This document shows positions 41,521 through 52,914 of a DNA stretch of 64,000 nucleotides, in pieces. A model generated the notes under the pieces. It saw only the letters and a list, made by a program, of their open reading frames with translations, was not told where the DNA came from and searched no databases. This stretch comes from Butyricicoccus porcorum (GTDB lineage: Bacteria; Bacillota; Clostridia; Oscillospirales; Butyricicoccaceae). The translations under genes and the position numbers were made by a program. The DNA lies in NCBI RefSeq assembly GCF_002157465.1, contig NZ_NHOC01000004.1, forward strand, positions 82,640 to 146,639, in the 5' to 3' direction. How positions within the stretch are numbered: the first letter of the stretch is position 1; every line of letters starts with the position of its first letter.

Positions 41521-42420
41521 TCAGCCGTTTTTCTGCTCTCTTGCAGTCGCCGCCGTGAGCAGGACATCGATATCTTCCCGCGTGAGGTTGTAGACCTTGT
41601 CGCAGAACTGGCAGGTGACCTCGATGCCGTCCTCCTCATCGCGCAGGCGCGTCAGCTCGTCCTTGCCGAGGCTGATAAGGGCACGCGTCACCTTGGCATG
41701 CGAGCAGCCGCAGCGGTAAGAAATCGGCACGCGCTCAAGTACCTCAATCTCAAAGCCATCCAGCACAGCGCGCGCAATGTCCTCCAGGCTCATGCCCTTC
41801 TCGAGCATAGTCGTGAAGGCGCCCGCCGCCGTAATGTTATGTTCCAGCCGCGTGATGTCCTCATCTGTCGCGCCCGGCATCAGCTGCACGATATAGCCGC
41901 CCGCCTGCTTGACGCTCTGGTCGGTGTCCACAAGCACACCAAGTGCCACAGCGGATGGAACCTGCTCACTCTCCGCGAAATACTTCGTGATGTCCTCGGC
42001 AATCTCACCGTTATGCAGCGCCGTGGTACCCGTAAACGGCTCACCTACGCCGATATCCTTGATGACCATCAGATAGCCGCGTCCGACGCCGCTGCCGACG
42101 TCCAGATGTCCATTCGGTTTGAGCGGCAGCTCTGCTGCCGGATTCTGCAAGTAACCGCGTACACAGCCATCACAGTCGCCGACAGCCGTAATCGTACCCA
42201 GCGGGCCGTTGCCCTTGATTTGCAGCGTCACAGAGCCGTTGTCATCCTTCAGCTCACGCCCCATCATGGACGCCGCGGACAGCGTGCGCCCGAGTGCCGC
42301 TGTCGCCAGCGGCAGGGTGCGGTGAATCTGGCGCGCGCGCTCGACCAGTTCAGTCGTGCGCACTGCAGTAAACTTGATCTCCGCATTGCGGCAGATCACG
42401 CGAATCAGTGTATCATTCAT
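41521..42420 (-). CDS. hslO: Redox-regulated chaperone Hsp33
   Basis: The 299-residue protein begins MNDTLIRVICRNAEIKFTAV and has the Hsp33 core (LGRTLSAASMMGRELKDDN, GDCDGCVRGY). The C-terminal zinc switch has four cysteines, CGC in SYRCGCSHAK and TCQFC. Oxidation of these residues releases zinc and turns on holdase activity in the cytosol. It lies 10 bp downstream of the methyltransferase gene, on the same strand. Confidence 0.96.
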   Translation of the reverse strand: MNDTLIRVICRNAEIKFTAVRTTELVERARQIHRTLPLATAALGRTLSAASMMGRELKDDNGSVTLQIKGNGPLGTITAVGDCDGCVRGYLQNPAAELPLKPNGHLDVGSGVGRGYLMVIKDIGVGEPFTGTTALHNGEIAEDITKYFAESEQVPSAVALGVLVDTDQSVKQAGGYIVQLMPGATDEDITRLEHNITAAGAFTTMLEKGMSLEDIARAVLDGFEIEVLERVPISYRCGCSHAKVTRALISLGKDELTRLRDEEDGIEVTCQFCDKVYNLTREDIDVLLTAATAREQKNG

Positions 42421-42429
42421 GCTTGTTCC

Positions 42430-43191
42430 TCATTTCAATGGTTTGCGCGCAATGAAAAAGATGCGCTCCTCATCCGCGCGCGGCGCGTCATCCGACAGTT
42501 CTCCGCGCAGCTCGATTTCTGCAAAGCCCGCCTGTTCCAGCATACCGCGCAGCATATCCGGCTCATAGATGCGCTCGACATGGTGCTCCTGATAGCGGTT
42601 CCACGCGCCGTCCTCATTCAGCTCAAAAATATCGAAATCATAGTGGCACAGAGCACCGTTTTCAATCACAGCCTGCCAGACACAGAATACATCCTCATCT
42701 TCGCGCACGAAGCTCTGTCCGTCGATGCGCTCGAGCTTTTTCCTCGTGTTGATATCAAAAATAAATACACCGCCCGGTTCCAAAAACAGATGCACGCGGC
42801 GGAATGCCTCGCGCAGAACATCCGGGTCGGTCACATAATTAACCGAATCCAGACAGCAGACACACGCGTCTATGCTGCCGTACAGGTCAAGCTGCTGCAT
42901 CGGCTGGTGCAGCAGCAGGACAGGGGATTTGACATCCAATCCGCAGCAGTTCTCCTGCGCCATCATCAGCATATCCTCCGACTGGTCAGCACCAATCATG
43001 TCATATCCTCGCTGCGCGAGAATGCGCGTCAGCGAGCCGGTGCCGCAGGCGAGGTCGAGGATAATATTCGGCTTAACCTGCTTCTGTGCAAAAATCCGCT
43101 CAAAAAAATCCGCCCACCGTTCGTATGGTACGTCATCGGTGAAGCGGTCATAGTATTCCGAGAGCAATGCGTACTCTGAATATTCACTCAT
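42430..43191 (-). CDS. Class I SAM-dependent methyltransferase
   Basis: The 253-residue protein has motif I LDLACGTGSLTRILAQRG, motif II IGADQSEDML, and acidic motif IDACVCCLDSVNYV. The N-terminal FTDDVPYERWADFFERIF is typical of YodH/UbiE-like small-molecule methyltransferases in Clostridia. The target is unknown. It overlaps the yerC-like gene by 8 bp and is followed closely by hslO. Confidence 0.88.
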   Translation of the reverse strand: MSEYSEYALLSEYYDRFTDDVPYERWADFFERIFAQKQVKPNIILDLACGTGSLTRILAQRGYDMIGADQSEDMLMMAQENCCGLDVKSPVLLLHQPMQQLDLYGSIDACVCCLDSVNYVTDPDVLREAFRRVHLFLEPGGVFIFDINTRKKLERIDGQSFVREDEDVFCVWQAVIENGALCHYDFDIFELNEDGAWNRYQEHHVERIYEPDMLRGMLEQAGFAEIELRGELSDDAPRADEERIFFIARKPLK

Positions 43192-43486
43192 GCCTGCCGT
43201 TCCCCTTCATACGGTCGAGCGCCGTGCGATAGCCGTCCGAACCATAGGTCAAACACTTGTTAACACGGCTGATGGTCGCGGTCGATGCGCCGGTTTCGCG
43301 CGCAATATCACTGTAGATGCGCCCTTCGTCCAGCATCTGCGCAACCTGAAACCGCTGCTCCATGGCGCGCAGCTCACTGATTGTGCACAAATCCTCAAAA
43401 AAGTTGCTGCACTCGTCGATGTCCTTCAAATTCAGAATGGCCTGAAACAGATCATCCATAGATTTTCCTCTGAGCTTGCTGTTCAT
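43184..43486 (-). CDS. yerC: YerC/YecD-type TrpR-related DNA-binding protein
   Basis: The 100-residue protein has the TrpR-like fold: ECSNFFEDLCTISELRAMEQ then the helix-turn-helix YSDIARETGASTATISRVN. YerC homologues are small conserved Firmicutes proteins; their regulon is poorly defined. ATG 43486 is used, with GGAGG upstream; TTG 43489 is possible. It is translationally coupled to the methyltransferase gene. Confidence 0.88.
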   Translation of the reverse strand: MNSKLRGKSMDDLFQAILNLKDIDECSNFFEDLCTISELRAMEQRFQVAQMLDEGRIYSDIARETGASTATISRVNKCLTYGSDGYRTALDRMKGNGRHE

Positions 43487-43592
43487 CAATTCTATGCCTC
43501 CGCCGGGAGTATTCTCCCGTCCCTTCGTTAATATCAGCTATATTGTAACACGTTAGTTCGTGAAAGTAAACATATAACCAATGGAAAGATAG

Positions 43593-43631
43593 GGACAGGC
43601 GCGCCGTTTCACAAAAACAGCACGCCTGTCC
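43593..43631 (-). terminator. Terminator of the ligA-gatCAB operon
   Basis: GGACAGGCG and CGCCTGTCC form a 9-bp stem (extended by GC pairs) about 26 bases past the gatB stop. The following T content is moderate (CCTATCTTT). Confidence 0.6.
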
Positions 43632-43656
43632 GGTTATCTGACGATACGTTTGGGTT

Positions 43657-45090
43657 TTACAGCTTCGCCAGTGTCTTGTTCAGGCACTGGTTAATCATCT
43701 TCGGGTTGCCCTTGCCCTTGGAGGCCTTCATGCACTGGCCAACCAGGAAGCCGACAACATTCTTCTTGCCGCCCTTGTAGTCTTCCACAGACTTCGGATT
43801 CGCAGCCAGAACCTCATCGACGAGCTTCTGAATGGCACCCTCGTCGGAGACCTGCTTCAGGCCGAGCTTTTCAACGATGGCATCGACCGAATCGTCCGTC
43901 TCAAACAGCTGGATCAGCACCTTCTTGCCTGCGTTGCCGGAGATGACATTCTTCTCAATCAGCTCGATCATATCAACCAGCTTGGCAGCCGTCAGCTTGG
44001 TATCCTTCAGCTCAATGCCCTTGTCGTTCAGGTACTTGGAAATATCGGACAGAATCCAGTTTGCAATCGTCTTGGAACCGACACGATTCATGCCAACACC
44101 CTCGTCGAGCAGACATGCCTTGTCAAACGCGTCGGAAATGATGCGCGCTTCCTTCGGCTGGAGGCCGATTTCCTCGATATAGCGCTTATAGCGCGACTGC
44201 GGCAGCTCCGGAATTTCCGACTTGATCTGTTCCATCCAGGCGTCGTCGATTTCCACTGCAACCAGATCCGGGTCCGGGAAGTAACGGTAATCCTGTGCAT
44301 CCTCCTTGGAACGCATGACAAGGTTCTTGACCTTGGAGTCGTCCCAACGGCGGGTTTCCTGAATGATCTTGCCGCCGTCCTCGAGTACCTCGATCTGACG
44401 GTTTACCTCGTAGTCAATGGCGCGGACAGCCGCGGAAAACGAGTTAATGTTTTTCATCTCGACGCGGGTACCCAGCTCCTCAGAGCCTTCCGGTCTGACC
44501 GATACGTTGACATCGCAGCGGATGGAGCCTTCCTCCATGCGGCAGTCACAGATCTGGAGATAAGATAGCGTGGTTTTGATGGTCTCCAAAAACTCCTTTG
44601 CCTCGGCGGAGGAATGGATATCCGGCTTGGTTACCATCTCAATCAGCGGCACGCCGCAGCGGTTGAAATCGACAACCGTGCCCTCGCCCTCGTCGTGCAG
44701 CAGCTTGCCTGCGTCTTCCTCAAAATGAATGCGCTCAAAGCGGACACGCTTCGGCTCACCGTCGACCTCGAAATCGACATAGCCGTCTTCACAGATCGGT
44801 ACATCGAACTGAGAAATCTGATATGCCTTCGGCAGATCCGGATAGAAATAGTTCTTTCGGTCGGACTTGCACAGCTGGTTGATGCGGCAGTGGGTCGCAA
44901 CACCCATCTTCGCGGCATAGTGGACAACCTGCTTGTTGAGCACCGGCAGCGCGCCCGGCTGACCCGTGCAGACCGGGCACACATGTGTATTGATTTCTGC
45001 GCCGAATGCAGTGCTGCATCCGCAGAAAATCTTTGTCTTGGTAGAAAGCTCGGCATGGACCTCCAGGCCGATGACTGGCTCGTATCTCAT
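43657..45090 (-). CDS. gatB: Asp-tRNA(Asn)/Glu-tRNA(Gln) amidotransferase subunit B
   Basis: The 477-residue protein starts at ATG 45090 after GGGAGGAACAACAATC (an upstream in-frame start lies inside gatA). Hallmarks are MRYEPVIGLEVHAEL, the zinc-binding cysteines in FCGCSTAFGAEINTHVCPVC, and the C-terminal GatB/YqeY helical tail. GatB activates the misacylated tRNA with ATP, and the GatA amidase supplies ammonia. It is the last gene of the operon ligA-gatC-gatA-gatB. Confidence 0.97.
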   Translation of the reverse strand: MRYEPVIGLEVHAELSTKTKIFCGCSTAFGAEINTHVCPVCTGQPGALPVLNKQVVHYAAKMGVATHCRINQLCKSDRKNYFYPDLPKAYQISQFDVPICEDGYVDFEVDGEPKRVRFERIHFEEDAGKLLHDEGEGTVVDFNRCGVPLIEMVTKPDIHSSAEAKEFLETIKTTLSYLQICDCRMEEGSIRCDVNVSVRPEGSEELGTRVEMKNINSFSAAVRAIDYEVNRQIEVLEDGGKIIQETRRWDDSKVKNLVMRSKEDAQDYRYFPDPDLVAVEIDDAWMEQIKSEIPELPQSRYKRYIEEIGLQPKEARIISDAFDKACLLDEGVGMNRVGSKTIANWILSDISKYLNDKGIELKDTKLTAAKLVDMIELIEKNVISGNAGKKVLIQLFETDDSVDAIVEKLGLKQVSDEGAIQKLVDEVLAANPKSVEDYKGGKKNVVGFLVGQCMKASKGKGNPKMINQCLNKTLAKL

Positions 45091-45106
45091 GATTGTTGTT
45101 CCTCCC

Positions 45107-46564
45107 TTACAGCGCGACGATGTTGGACAGGCCGGATGCCTTTTCAAATGCCAGACCTGCGTTGACCAGCTTCTGCTCACCGAAGCGCGGGCCGATCAGC
45201 TGCATGCCAATCGGCAGCTTTTCCGCATCATAGCCGCACGGCTGAACCAGTGCCGGCAGGCCTGCGATATTGACCGAAACCGTGCAGATATCGCCCATGT
45301 ACATCTGAAGCGGATCGCTGGTCTTCTCGCCGATTTTGTAAGCAGTCGTCGGCGCAACCGGTGTCAGAATGACGTCAACCTGCTCAAATGCCTTTGCATA
45401 GTCCGCACGGATGGCGCGCTGTGCGGCACGTGCCTTTTTATAGTAGGCATCGTAATATCCGGAGGACAGAACATAGGTGCCGAGCATGATGCGGCGCTGT
45501 ACCTCCGGTCCAAAGCCCTCGCTTCTGGACTTGACATACAGGTCAACCAAACCGTCAAAATCCTTTGCGCGGTAGCCGTACTTGACGCCGTCGAAACGTG
45601 CCAGGTTGGATGATGCCTCCGCGGAGGACAGGATATAATAAATCGGCAGCGCATACTTGGACAGCGGCAGAGAGATTTCCACAACCTCTGCGCCCAGCTG
45701 CTTGTAGGTTTCCGCAGCCGCGAGAACAGCCTTGCTGACCTCCTCAGAGATGCCCTCCCCGAAGTATTCCTTCGGCAGGCCGATCTTCATGCCGCGGATG
45801 TCCGCATTCATGCCCGCGGTCAGGCTCGCATATTCGCGCGGCACGCTGGTGGAATCCATTTTGTCATGACCCATCAGCACATCTGCCAGCATGGCAGCAT
45901 CTTCAACACAGCGGCCAAACGGGCCAATCTGGTCGAGAGAGGAAGCAAACGCAATCAGACCATAGCGGGAAACCGTGCCATAGGTCGGCTTCATGCCGAC
46001 GACACCGCAGAACGACGCCGGCTGACGGATGGAACCGCCGGTATCCGAACCGACTGCAATCGAAACCTCGCCTGCTGCAACCGAGGCCGCCGCGCCGCCG
46101 GACGAACCGCCGGTGACATGGTCGAGATTGTGCGGATTGCGCGTCTTCTGGAGTGCGGAATTCTCACAGGAAGAACCCATGGCGAATTCGTCCAGATTGG
46201 TCTTGCCGGTCATGACAAGGCCTGCCGCATGCAGCTTGTCCATAACGGTCGCATTGTACGGCGGCAGGAAATTCTCCAGCATTCTGGATGCACACGTGGT
46301 CTTGACGCCCTTCGTACAAATGTTATCCTTCACAGAAACCGGGACACCGGCCAGCGGAGACAGTGTCTCACCTGCTGCGCGCTTTTCATCGATCGCAGCG
46401 GCATCTGCCAGCGCCTGTTCTTCGGTCAGCGTGATATATGCGCCGACCTTGTCCTCGACCTGCGCCGTGCGTGCAAAGGCCGCCTTCGTCAGCTCGACCG
46501 AGCTGACCTCTTTATTGTTCAGCATCGCCGAAAGCTCGGCTGCTGTTTTCTGGTACAGTTCCAT
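45107..46564 (-). CDS. gatA: Asp/Glu-tRNA amidotransferase subunit A
   Basis: The 485-residue amidase-signature protein has the Ser-cisSer-Lys triad: Lys in VPVSVKDNICTKG, cis-Ser in GGSSGGAAASVAAG and nucleophile Ser in VGSDTGGSIRQPASF. It hydrolyses glutamine and channels ammonia to GatB. Sixteen bp separate it from gatB. Confidence 0.97.
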   Translation of the reverse strand: MELYQKTAAELSAMLNNKEVSSVELTKAAFARTAQVEDKVGAYITLTEEQALADAAAIDEKRAAGETLSPLAGVPVSVKDNICTKGVKTTCASRMLENFLPPYNATVMDKLHAAGLVMTGKTNLDEFAMGSSCENSALQKTRNPHNLDHVTGGSSGGAAASVAAGEVSIAVGSDTGGSIRQPASFCGVVGMKPTYGTVSRYGLIAFASSLDQIGPFGRCVEDAAMLADVLMGHDKMDSTSVPREYASLTAGMNADIRGMKIGLPKEYFGEGISEEVSKAVLAAAETYKQLGAEVVEISLPLSKYALPIYYILSSAEASSNLARFDGVKYGYRAKDFDGLVDLYVKSRSEGFGPEVQRRIMLGTYVLSSGYYDAYYKKARAAQRAIRADYAKAFEQVDVILTPVAPTTAYKIGEKTSDPLQMYMGDICTVSVNIAGLPALVQPCGYDAEKLPIGMQLIGPRFGEQKLVNAGLAFEKASGLSNIVAL

Positions 46565-46577
46565 TGTGTTGCCTCCC

Positions 46578-46861
46578 TTATTCTACGACACGCGGTACGC
46601 TGACACCGCCGCATTCCACGCTCGGTGCATTCGCCAGAATGGTTTCCTTGTCATACGACGGTACCGGCACGTCCTCACGCATTGCATTTTTGCGTTCGGT
46701 ATCAATGACGTCCGTGATGTCGCCCAGATCCAGCTCCTGAAGCTGGTCGACCATCGCGACGATGCTCTGCATATCCTCCGCGATTTTGTCAAAGCCCTCG
46801 CCTTTCGGGTCGAGCCGCGCAAGATTGGCGATATATTCGACGTTTTCTCTGGTGATAGCCA

Positions 46862-46862
<1 letters not shown>
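46578..46862 (-). CDS. gatC: Asp/Glu-tRNA amidotransferase subunit C
   Basis: The 94-residue protein begins MAITRENVEYIANLARLDPK and contains LQELDLGDITDVIDTERKNA, the two halves of GatC that wrap GatA and GatB. Its ATG overlaps the ligA stop codon by one base (TAATG). Confidence 0.95.
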
Positions 46863-48865
<2,003 letters not shown>

Positions 48866-48924
48866 TTATTATATCAAAAATATTCCTGTTGGAAAAGGGA
48901 AAAATACGTGTTTTTCCGCCTGTT

Positions 48925-49566
48925 TTACGAATTTGCGGCGATAAGGGGCACATCTCCGACAACAATCGTCTCTTCCAGTGGATATTCCGCCGAAACGGTG
49001 ACTGTTTGCGCCCGTCCGAGCGTGCGAATGGAGAAATCCGCTGTCATACGGATGGTCAGCGTGTGAATCGTCTGGTTGATGCCCGCGTTGGAAAAATCCG
49101 ACTTTACCTTCGCGCTCACGCAGCCGAGCGCCGTCACGCCGAACGGCAGCTCCGGCCCCACGCCTGCCAGATACTGTGGATCAACCAGTGTCCCAAGTGA
49201 CACAGCTGTGTGCGCGTTTTCCAATGTGCCGATGTTGTCATACACCTGCCGTACCACAGCTGTGCGCAGACGATTGACTGCCGCCGTGTCCGTCGTGAGT
49301 GAGGTGACTGCACCGGTCTCATCCGTCTGCATGCGGCCGATTTCCTCCATCTCTCCGGCGCACGCCGCCACCGATTGCTCCATGATAGACGTAACCTGAT
49401 ACTGTACGTAGTTGACCGCGTATTCCGTCAGCCGCGGACGCAGCGCATGCAGTCCAACCGGGCAGGCAAACAGCACTACCAGAAAAATCCATCCGTATGT
49501 GTGGCCGCGTCCCGCGCGCCTTCTGGTGCGGTGGCGCGCCAGTGCCGTTCGTATGTGCAGATTCAT
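48925..49566 (-). CDS. yunB: Sporulation protein YunB
   Basis: The 213-residue protein (ATG 49566 after AAAGGGGAATGGGT) has one N-terminal transmembrane helix (GWIFLVVLFACPVGLHAL) and an outside domain with AVNRLRTAVVRQVYDNI and LPFGVTALG then VSAKVKSDFSNAGINQT, which is the YunB/SpoIIR-neighbour pattern. YunB is made in the mother cell during sporulation in Bacillus. It supports a spore-forming host. Confidence 0.85.
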   Translation of the reverse strand: MNLHIRTALARHRTRRRAGRGHTYGWIFLVVLFACPVGLHALRPRLTEYAVNYVQYQVTSIMEQSVAACAGEMEEIGRMQTDETGAVTSLTTDTAAVNRLRTAVVRQVYDNIGTLENAHTAVSLGTLVDPQYLAGVGPELPFGVTALGCVSAKVKSDFSNAGINQTIHTLTIRMTADFSIRTLGRAQTVTVSAEYPLEETIVVGDVPLIAANS

Positions 49567-49639
49567 ACCCATTCCCCTTTCGGCTGACAGCAGGGTATGC
49601 GGGCATCGTGCGGGCGGTTCCTCTTTTTTTCCACGCAAA

Positions 49640-49667
49640 AGGAGCACCCGCAAAGGCGGATGCTCCT
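49640..49667 (-). terminator. Terminator of the ispH-rpsA gene
   Basis: AGGAGCA-c-CCGC and GCGG-a-TGCTCCT form a strong stem (A-C mismatch inside), followed on the minus strand by TTTTGCG. It lies about 17 bases past the stop at 49684. Confidence 0.8.
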
Positions 49668-49683
49668 CGTGAATTCTTAAAAA

Positions 49684-51627
49684 TTACTCGTCGTCCTGAT
49701 TCAGCAGAGCGCGGATCGACAGGGAAACTTTCTTCTTCTCGGTATCGATGTCGATGATCTTAGCCTCTACCTCTTCGTCCTTCGTCAGAACCTCTTCCGG
49801 CTTCTCGATGCGGCGGTTTGCGATCTGAGAAATGTGGATCAGGCCGTCAACGCCCGGGATGATCTGAGCGAATGCACCGAACGGCATGAACTTCAGGATG
49901 CGTACGGTAGCGGTGTCGCCAACCTCATAGTTGGTGGTGAAGACGTTCCACGGATTGTCCTCCGGACGCTTGTAGCCGAGGGAAATCTTCTTGTTCTCGC
50001 GATCCAGGCCGATGACGTAAACATTGACGGTATCGCCGACGTTGACAACCTCGGACGGATGCTTGATGCGGCCCCAGGACAGCTCAGAGATGTGGATCAT
50101 GCCGTCAACACCGCCGATGTCAACAAATGCGCCGTAGGAAGTGAGGGACTTTACGGTACCGGTGTACTCGTTGCCGACCTCGATGGTCTCCCAAACCTTC
50201 TCAGCAGCAGCGCGGCGCTCTTCCTGCAGAACCGCACGGATGGAGCCGACAACGCGCTTTCTCTGGCGGTTGATCTCGGTGATGCGGAAGCGTGCAACCT
50301 GGCCGACCAGCTGGCTCAGCGGCTGGCCCTTCGGGATACCGGTCTGGGAAGCCGGGATAAAGACACGGACGCCGAATGCGCTTGCAACAACGCCGCCCTT
50401 GTTCTCTTCGCTGACCTTGCCCTCGATGACGGTCTTCTCTTCCTTGGCAGCCTCGATGGACTCCCAGCCCTTCATCTGGTCAACGCGCTTCTTGGACAGT
50501 ACGATGGTACCCTCCGCGTCGTTTACGCGAACAACAACTGCCTCGATCTCGTCGCCGACATGGATGCTCTCCTCCAGGTTGAAGGACGGATCGTCGGACA
50601 GCTCATGCATCGGGATATAAGCTGCATGCTTGACGCCCAGGTCGACATGCACTTCATTCTGAGAAATCTTCAGAACGGTACCCGTTACCTTATCTCCTGT
50701 ATTTAAAGTCTTGAAGGATTCCTCCAGCATAGCAGCGAAGTCTTCGCTGCCGGTTTCAATTCTTGTCTCGTCACTCATCATGTTTCTGACCTCCTTAATT
50801 ATCCAAGCCGGTGTGGACGCGCCTGCTGTAATCCCGATGAATGGTCGCTCCATACCCCGGACCTCCTGTCCTGTCAGTCCGCTGGCATCTTCGATGTATA
50901 GCACACGGTCACAAAGAGATGTGCTGATTTCATACAGACGCTTTGTGTTAGAGCTTTTCCTGTCGCCAATCACAATCATAATGTCCGACTTACCGGCCAG
51001 CAAACGAGCTTCCTTCTGACGCTCGTCTGTCGCATTACATATTGTATCAAATATTTTGGCATTTGTACACTCTTTTTTTATAAATTTACTGCAAATATCA
51101 AATATTTTTCGATTGATGGTTGTCTGCGCCACGATTCCAACCGGCTTTTCGCGCAGCTGTCTGGCTTTCTCCGTGTCGCCGGAGAGCGCTTTTTCCAGCT
51201 CCTCCGGTGTCTCGAAGACGTCCGACGCCCCACACCAGCCCTGAATCCCTACCACTTCCGGGTGATTTCTCGAGCCGATTATGATAATATGCCGCCCATT
51301 CTGGCTCTCTTCCCGCACAATATGGTGTATTTTGCCGACAAACGGGCAGGTAGCATCGACCGGTGTACAGCCCTTTTCCTTCAGCCGGAGCATGACCGAC
51401 TCCGGCACGCCGTGCGCGCGGATGAGCACCGGCACATTGTCCGGCACATCGTCCACATGCTCTGCCTTGTGCACGCCGAGCGCTTCCAGACGCTCGACCT
51501 CATGCGTGTTGTGAATGATATCGCCCAGCGCCCAGATGCTGCCGTACTGCGTGCACGCCTGTTCAGCCATTTCGACCGCGCGGCGCACGCCGAAGCAGAA
51601 CCCCGCCGTTTTGGCAACTGTAACCAT
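49684..51627 (-). CDS. ispH: IspH-S1 fusion: HMBPP reductase with four S1 RNA-binding domains
   Basis: Residues 1-285 are 4-hydroxy-3-methylbut-2-enyl diphosphate reductase, with the three Fe-S cysteines Cys11 ([13 protein letters not shown]), that in [12 protein letters not shown] and that in [10 protein letters not shown]. It makes IPP and DMAPP at the end of the MEP pathway. Residues 300-647 carry four S1 repeats (for example [20 protein letters not shown] and [20 protein letters not shown]), equivalent to RpsA. The single-chain fusion is known in Clostridia; why the two activities are joined is not clear. Its stop codon overlaps nothing downstream; upstream the plsC stop overlaps its start by one base. 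Confidence 0.96.
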   Translation of the reverse strand: MVTVAKTAGFCFGVRRAVEMAEQACTQYGSIWALGDIIHNTHEVERLEALGVHKAEHVDDVPDNVPVLIRAHGVPESVMLRLKEKGCTPVDATCPFVGKIHHIVREESQNGRHIIIIGSRNHPEVVGIQGWCGASDVFETPEELEKALSGDTEKARQLREKPVGIVAQTTINRKIFDICSKFIKKECTNAKIFDTICNATDERQKEARLLAGKSDIMIVIGDRKSSNTKRLYEISTSLCDRVLYIEDASGLTGQEVRGMERPFIGITAGASTPAWIIKEVRNMMSDETRIETGSEDFAAMLEESFKTLNTGDKVTGTVLKISQNEVHVDLGVKHAAYIPMHELSDDPSFNLEESIHVGDEIEAVVVRVNDAEGTIVLSKKRVDQMKGWESIEAAKEEKTVIEGKVSEENKGGVVASAFGVRVFIPASQTGIPKGQPLSQLVGQVARFRITEINRQRKRVVGSIRAVLQEERRAAAEKVWETIEVGNEYTGTVKSLTSYGAFVDIGGVDGMIHISELSWGRIKHPSEVVNVGDTVNVYVIGLDRENKKISLGYKRPEDNPWNVFTTNYEVGDTATVRILKFMPFGAFAQIIPGVDGLIHISQIANRRIEKPEEVLTKDEEVEAKIIDIDTEKKKVSLSIRALLNQDDE

Positions 51628-52214
51628 CAGTCAGTCTCCTTCAGTGCATAAATGCGGCGCATGATCTCATCGGCCAGCTCACGGTAGCCCTCCTTGGAAC
51701 GGGTCGGCTCCGGCACAAATGGCTCACCGATAATCACGCACACTTTGGATCGGAATTTCTTGTTTTCCGGAATATAAATCGGCAGAATCGGCGCACCGGT
51801 CTTGAGCGCAATGCGCGCTGCGCCTTCCTTTGCCTCGTCGCCTTCCTTGTGCTTGGTCGTCCCCTCCGGGAAAATCAACAGCTTTCTGCCGTCGCGCACC
51901 GCCTTGAGTGCCAGCTTGATGGCATTGATGTCGGCACGGCTGCGGTCGACCGGGAACGCTCCCAGCGCCGTAATCAGCGGGGACAGGCCCTTGATATCAA
52001 ACAGCTCTTTTTTCGCCATTGCGGCGAAATCGTGCTTGTTGCCGAGCGCGGTGGCGACCATTGTCGGGTCTGCCCACTGGCTGTGGTTTGCCACGACAAC
52101 ACATCCGCCCTCCGGGATATTCTCACGGCCGACGACGTGGTAATCGTACTTAATATGGTCATACAACGTCACAAATGGAATGGCAAGCCATTGAAATCTG
52201 CGGTGATACTTCAT
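51627..52214 (-). CDS. plsC: 1-acyl-sn-glycerol-3-phosphate acyltransferase
   Basis: The 195-residue protein has the acyltransferase motif N-H-S-Q-W-A-D (H-x4-D), a GAFPVDRSRAD segment and the second motif FPEGTTKHKEG. It makes phosphatidic acid at the membrane. It lies between cmk (4-bp overlap) and ispH, the classic Clostridia order cmk-plsC-ispH. Confidence 0.94.
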   Translation of the reverse strand: MKYHRRFQWLAIPFVTLYDHIKYDYHVVGRENIPEGGCVVVANHSQWADPTMVATALGNKHDFAAMAKKELFDIKGLSPLITALGAFPVDRSRADINAIKLALKAVRDGRKLLIFPEGTTKHKEGDEAKEGAARIALKTGAPILPIYIPENKKFRSKVCVIIGEPFVPEPTRSKEGYRELADEIMRRIYALKETD

Positions 52215-52891
52215 ACCTGTCCCTCCAGTACGCGGCGGATGACAGCTTCAACCGCATCCATGGACTCCTCAAGTGTCAGCTCACTGGTATCGACCAGAAC
52301 GGCATCTTCTGCCTGACGGAGCGGTGCTTCCGCACGGGTGGTGTCATCACGGTCGCGCTGGATCATATCCGCCAGCACCTCATCCAGTGTCACGTTCTCA
52401 CCCTTCTGTTGCAGCTCCAGATAGCGGCGTCTGGCGCGCGCCTCCGGCGAAGCGGTCAGAAAAATTTTGACCTCCGCATCCGGCAGAATGACCGTGCCGA
52501 TATCGCGCCCATCCATGATGACGCTGCACTTTTTCGCCATATCGCGCTGGGTGTCCAGCAGGAACGCGCGCACCTCCGGTACAGCGGATACAAATGACGC
52601 ATATTTCGACATTTCGGGTGTACGAATGAGGTCGGATACATCCTCCCCGTTGAGCAGGACATGCTGCACGCCGTCCTCATAGCTCAGATTGACCTCAATA
52701 CCCGGCAGCACCGGCAAAATACCCGCCGTGTCGCCCAGCTGTACACCGGCACGACAAACCGCCAGCCCAATGGTGCGGTACATCGCACCGGTATCTACAT
52801 AGACAAAGCCAAGACGTCCCGCAGCAGCGCGCGCAATCGTACTCTTCCCCGCGCCGGATGGGCCGTCAATGGCAACCGCAATTGATTTCAT
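52211..52891 (-). CDS. cmk: Cytidylate kinase
   Basis: The 226-residue protein has the P-loop IDGPSGAGKSTIARAAAGRL, the substrate segments YVDTGAMYRTIGLAV and VIMDGRDIGTVILPDAEVKI, and a C-terminal LID with RARRRYLELQQKG. It phosphorylates CMP and dCMP. Confidence 0.97.
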   Translation of the reverse strand: MKSIAVAIDGPSGAGKSTIARAAAGRLGFVYVDTGAMYRTIGLAVCRAGVQLGDTAGILPVLPGIEVNLSYEDGVQHVLLNGEDVSDLIRTPEMSKYASFVSAVPEVRAFLLDTQRDMAKKCSVIMDGRDIGTVILPDAEVKIFLTASPEARARRRYLELQQKGENVTLDEVLADMIQRDRDDTTRAEAPLRQAEDAVLVDTSELTLEESMDAVEAVIRRVLEGQV

Positions 52892-52914
52892 GTCAATTCT
52901 CCTACCTTATCTCT

